Assembly: GCF_040958095.1 (NCBI RefSeq)
Contig: NC_091220.1
Coordinates: 21,218,481-21,282,480 of the forward strand
Length of the DNA stretch: 64,000 nt
DNA from: Procambarus clarkii
Lineage: Eukaryota > Arthropoda > Malacostraca > Decapoda > Cambaridae
Direction: 5' to 3'
Below, one piece after another: positions 62,627 to 64,000 of the stretch. Positions within the stretch are counted from its first letter, which is position 1; each line of letters begins with the position of its first letter. The notes under the pieces were generated by a model. It was not told where the DNA came from and ran no database searches. It worked only from the letters and a program-made list of their open reading frames with translations. The position numbers and the translations under genes were made by a program.

Positions 62627-63154
62627 ATGAAAGAAATAATCCGTAAAGGAGTAAAAAGCACTACTCCTAACCAAAACATAAACCTGATAATATTCTACAA
62701 AACCAAGAAGACTTCCGAACTCCTTATCAAAAACAGCCCGAAGCCGACGGAGAACCCTCTACAGCAGTCAAGCGTTGTATACATGTACACTTGCCCCCAC
62801 GAAGGATGTAACCTTCAATGTAAGTACATAGGTATGACGTCGACCAAGCTGACGAGGCGTTTGACATGCCATCTTCAATCTGGTGCCCCTAGGAATCACA
62901 TGAGACAAGCCCATGACATTACTCTAACAAGAGAAATGTTGAACAAGAATACTTGCATAATAGACAAAACCCAAGATTCAAGAAGATTACAAATTCTTGA
63001 GGCAATTCACATAAGAATAGAGCGACCTACCATGAACACCCAAATCACGGAACTATTTACTCTACCCACCATGAGAGTAAGGACAAGACAAGAACATATC
63101 GATGCCAACACAGAAGACAATGTCCAACATAACAGGCCAATTACACTGGATTAA
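62627..63154 (+). CDS. Penelope-like element C-terminal GIY-YIG endonuclease
   Basis: The 175-aa frame starts in the linker (IIFYKTKKTSELLIKN) and reaches a VVYMYTCP strand, CKYIGMTSTKLTRRL with the YIGxT motif, an H in TCHLQSGAP and a final EAIHI. The GIY-YIG domain cuts DNA to prime reverse transcription. In Penelope elements a 'GIY'-position is often VVY, as here. The CxxC-like pair (TCPHEGC) before YIG matches the zinc-binding linker of this family. The open frame with no stop suggests it was lost recently. Confidence 0.8.
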   Translation: MKEIIRKGVKSTTPNQNINLIIFYKTKKTSELLIKNSPKPTENPLQQSSVVYMYTCPHEGCNLQCKYIGMTSTKLTRRLTCHLQSGAPRNHMRQAHDITLTREMLNKNTCIIDKTQDSRRLQILEAIHIRIERPTMNTQITELFTLPTMRVRTRQEHIDANTEDNVQHNRPITLD

Positions 63155-63299
63155 TCTTTGTGTTTAGATAGGAGATGCCTCGTATGGGCCAATAAGCCTT
63201 CTGCAGCCCCTATGTTTATCCCTTATGTATCCCCCCATGTTTTTCACCTTCATTGTATTATCACCTGACCTAATGCGGGTATAAAATCAACTAGTATTG

Positions 63300-63350
63300 T
63301 AAGATCTGTTCACTTGAGAATGAACCATGGAGGTTCGAAACGTCGTGCAA
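63300..63350 (+). ncRNA. Possible degenerate hammerhead-ribozyme motif
   Basis: A TTGAGAATGA stretch is followed by stem GAACC-ATGGA-GGTTC (63322-63336) and then GAAACGTC (63337-63344). This is the order of a hammerhead core (CUGANGA, stem II, GAAA, then the cleavage triplet GUC), but the first core motif does not match well. Hammerhead motifs are known in Penelope-like elements, so the context supports it. Confidence 0.35.
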
Positions 63351-63536
63351 ATTATACAAATAAGTGTAATACACTCTATAGTAAATCACTTCTTTTCTTC
63401 ACCTTAAAAGTACGAAAATGAGTTTTGGAGAACTCCTATTCCAATTAAGCCCTGATGCTAAGAAAATAGTTAGAGGGATAGAAGCCCTAAACCAGAAAAT
63501 AATAAATACAGAATATGCGGTCATATTCAATGAAAC

Positions 63537-63547
63537 ATATATATATA

Positions 63548-63638
<91 letters not shown>
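63537..63638. repeat. (AT)n microsatellite
   Basis: About 50 AT dinucleotides with one TTT break near 63550. ORFs across it are artefacts. Confidence 0.95.
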
Positions 63639-63641
<3 letters not shown>

Positions 63642-63670
63642 GAAAATCCACAGAGAAATATGAAATGAGG

Positions 63671-64000
63671 TGAACGTTTCGGCTTTGTTAAAGCCTTTGT
63701 CAACACCAGACTGACTAAGGAGAAGGGAGAAGGGGGAGGATATATAGGCCGACACCTGACCAACCCATCCCTAGGGTTGGTCAGGTGTAATTAACCAAAA
63801 ACAGGTATAGCTTACTTAAAATGGTCAAAGAGGATTAAGCGGTCAGAGAATAAGGATGAAAGATTAAAGAAAAGCCTTATGAACACACAATATATGAATA
63901 TACAATTATAATGAGACATTGTAAGCCTCTCTATCAGAGTTGTTTCTTAAACTGTTGTGCAATATTATAACTTAAAAATGGATCAAGTTTGTACATTCCA
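63671..64000 (-). mobile_element. Penelope-like terminal fragment, opposite orientation (tentative)
   Basis: On the minus strand a GGCTTTAACAAAGCC hairpin (63681-63695) is followed by GAAACGTTC, the same hairpin-GAAACGTY layout as at 63322-63344. This suggests the end of another Penelope-like element. The rest to the window end is AT-rich and unassigned. Confidence 0.35.

Larger units (their letters stand above)
62362..63400 (+). mobile_element. Penelope-like element, 5'-truncated, with GIY-YIG endonuclease
   Basis: The coding part (62627-63154) ends a Penelope-type protein. The 3' region after it carries a GAACC/GGTTC stem followed by GAAACGTCG, a feature recurrent in these elements. The reverse transcriptase is missing. 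AT microsatellites at both sides are common insertion sites for such elements. Confidence 0.75.

Overview
The window joins two very different kinds of DNA across a 500-base run of N (18501-19000). Left of the gap, about 18.5 kb of AT-rich sequence is densely packed with intronless genes of viral type. Right of the gap lies repeat-rich animal DNA with tRNA genes, nested non-LTR retrotransposons, tRNA-derived SINEs, a solo LTR, a Penelope-like element and several minisatellites. The tRNA genes are typical of metazoans. Two LINE/SINE tails resemble repeats I associate with decapod crustaceans, so a decapod such as a crayfish is my best guess for the host; this is recognition from memory, not a search.

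Viral block (1-18500). The clearest genes are an RPB3-like RNA polymerase subunit (14512-15183, +), part of the largest polymerase subunit with its active-site aspartate loop (17213-18500, -), a D5-like primase-helicase now split over three frames (8394-12582, +), a Fic-domain enzyme (7015-7896, +) and, overlapping it by one base, a small cysteine-rich membrane protein resembling per os infectivity factor 3 (7896-8318, +). Around them lie a mucin-like type I membrane glycoprotein with about eight long repeats (15313-16815, -), a 992-residue protein full of single-residue tracts (3811-6789, -), a possible degenerate methyltransferase (1585-2538, +) and several unknown proteins. A viral polymerase plus D5 primase-helicase points to Nucleocytoviricota. 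A PIF-3-like protein is a hallmark of nudivirus/nimavirus-type viruses. Having both in one block is the most unusual content of the window. Frameshifts in the primase-helicase and RPB1 genes, a GC-rich insert in the mucin gene and an RPB1/mucin junction suggest either a decaying endogenous copy or an assembly with homopolymer errors. The gap leaves open whether the block is truly joined to the host DNA.

Host block (19001-64000). 19001-23095 holds an RNase H-bearing I-type LINE. 24777-36735 is a stack of nested insertions. A plus-strand LINE 'A' contains a SINE and a minus-strand LINE 'C' with a perfect 9-base target duplication. A minus-strand LINE 'B' contains another LINE A, a plus-strand LINE B and a 1017-bp solo LTR with a 5-base target duplication. 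37318-41680 has two more LINE A copies on either side of a 28-bp minisatellite. 41681-45655 is a 64-bp minisatellite of about 62 copies with a 17-unit higher-order period, apparently born from a reverse transcriptase fragment. 46400-50310 holds tRNA genes (Asn, initiator Met, Val and a disrupted initiator Met) and a foldback element. 50447-52610 is a second LINE C. 54400-59565 is a composite satellite with 14-, 28- and 32-bp arrays. 59940-61620 is a decayed LINE split by a SINE. 62360-63400 is a Penelope-like element with a GIY-YIG endonuclease and a possible hammerhead-ribozyme remnant.
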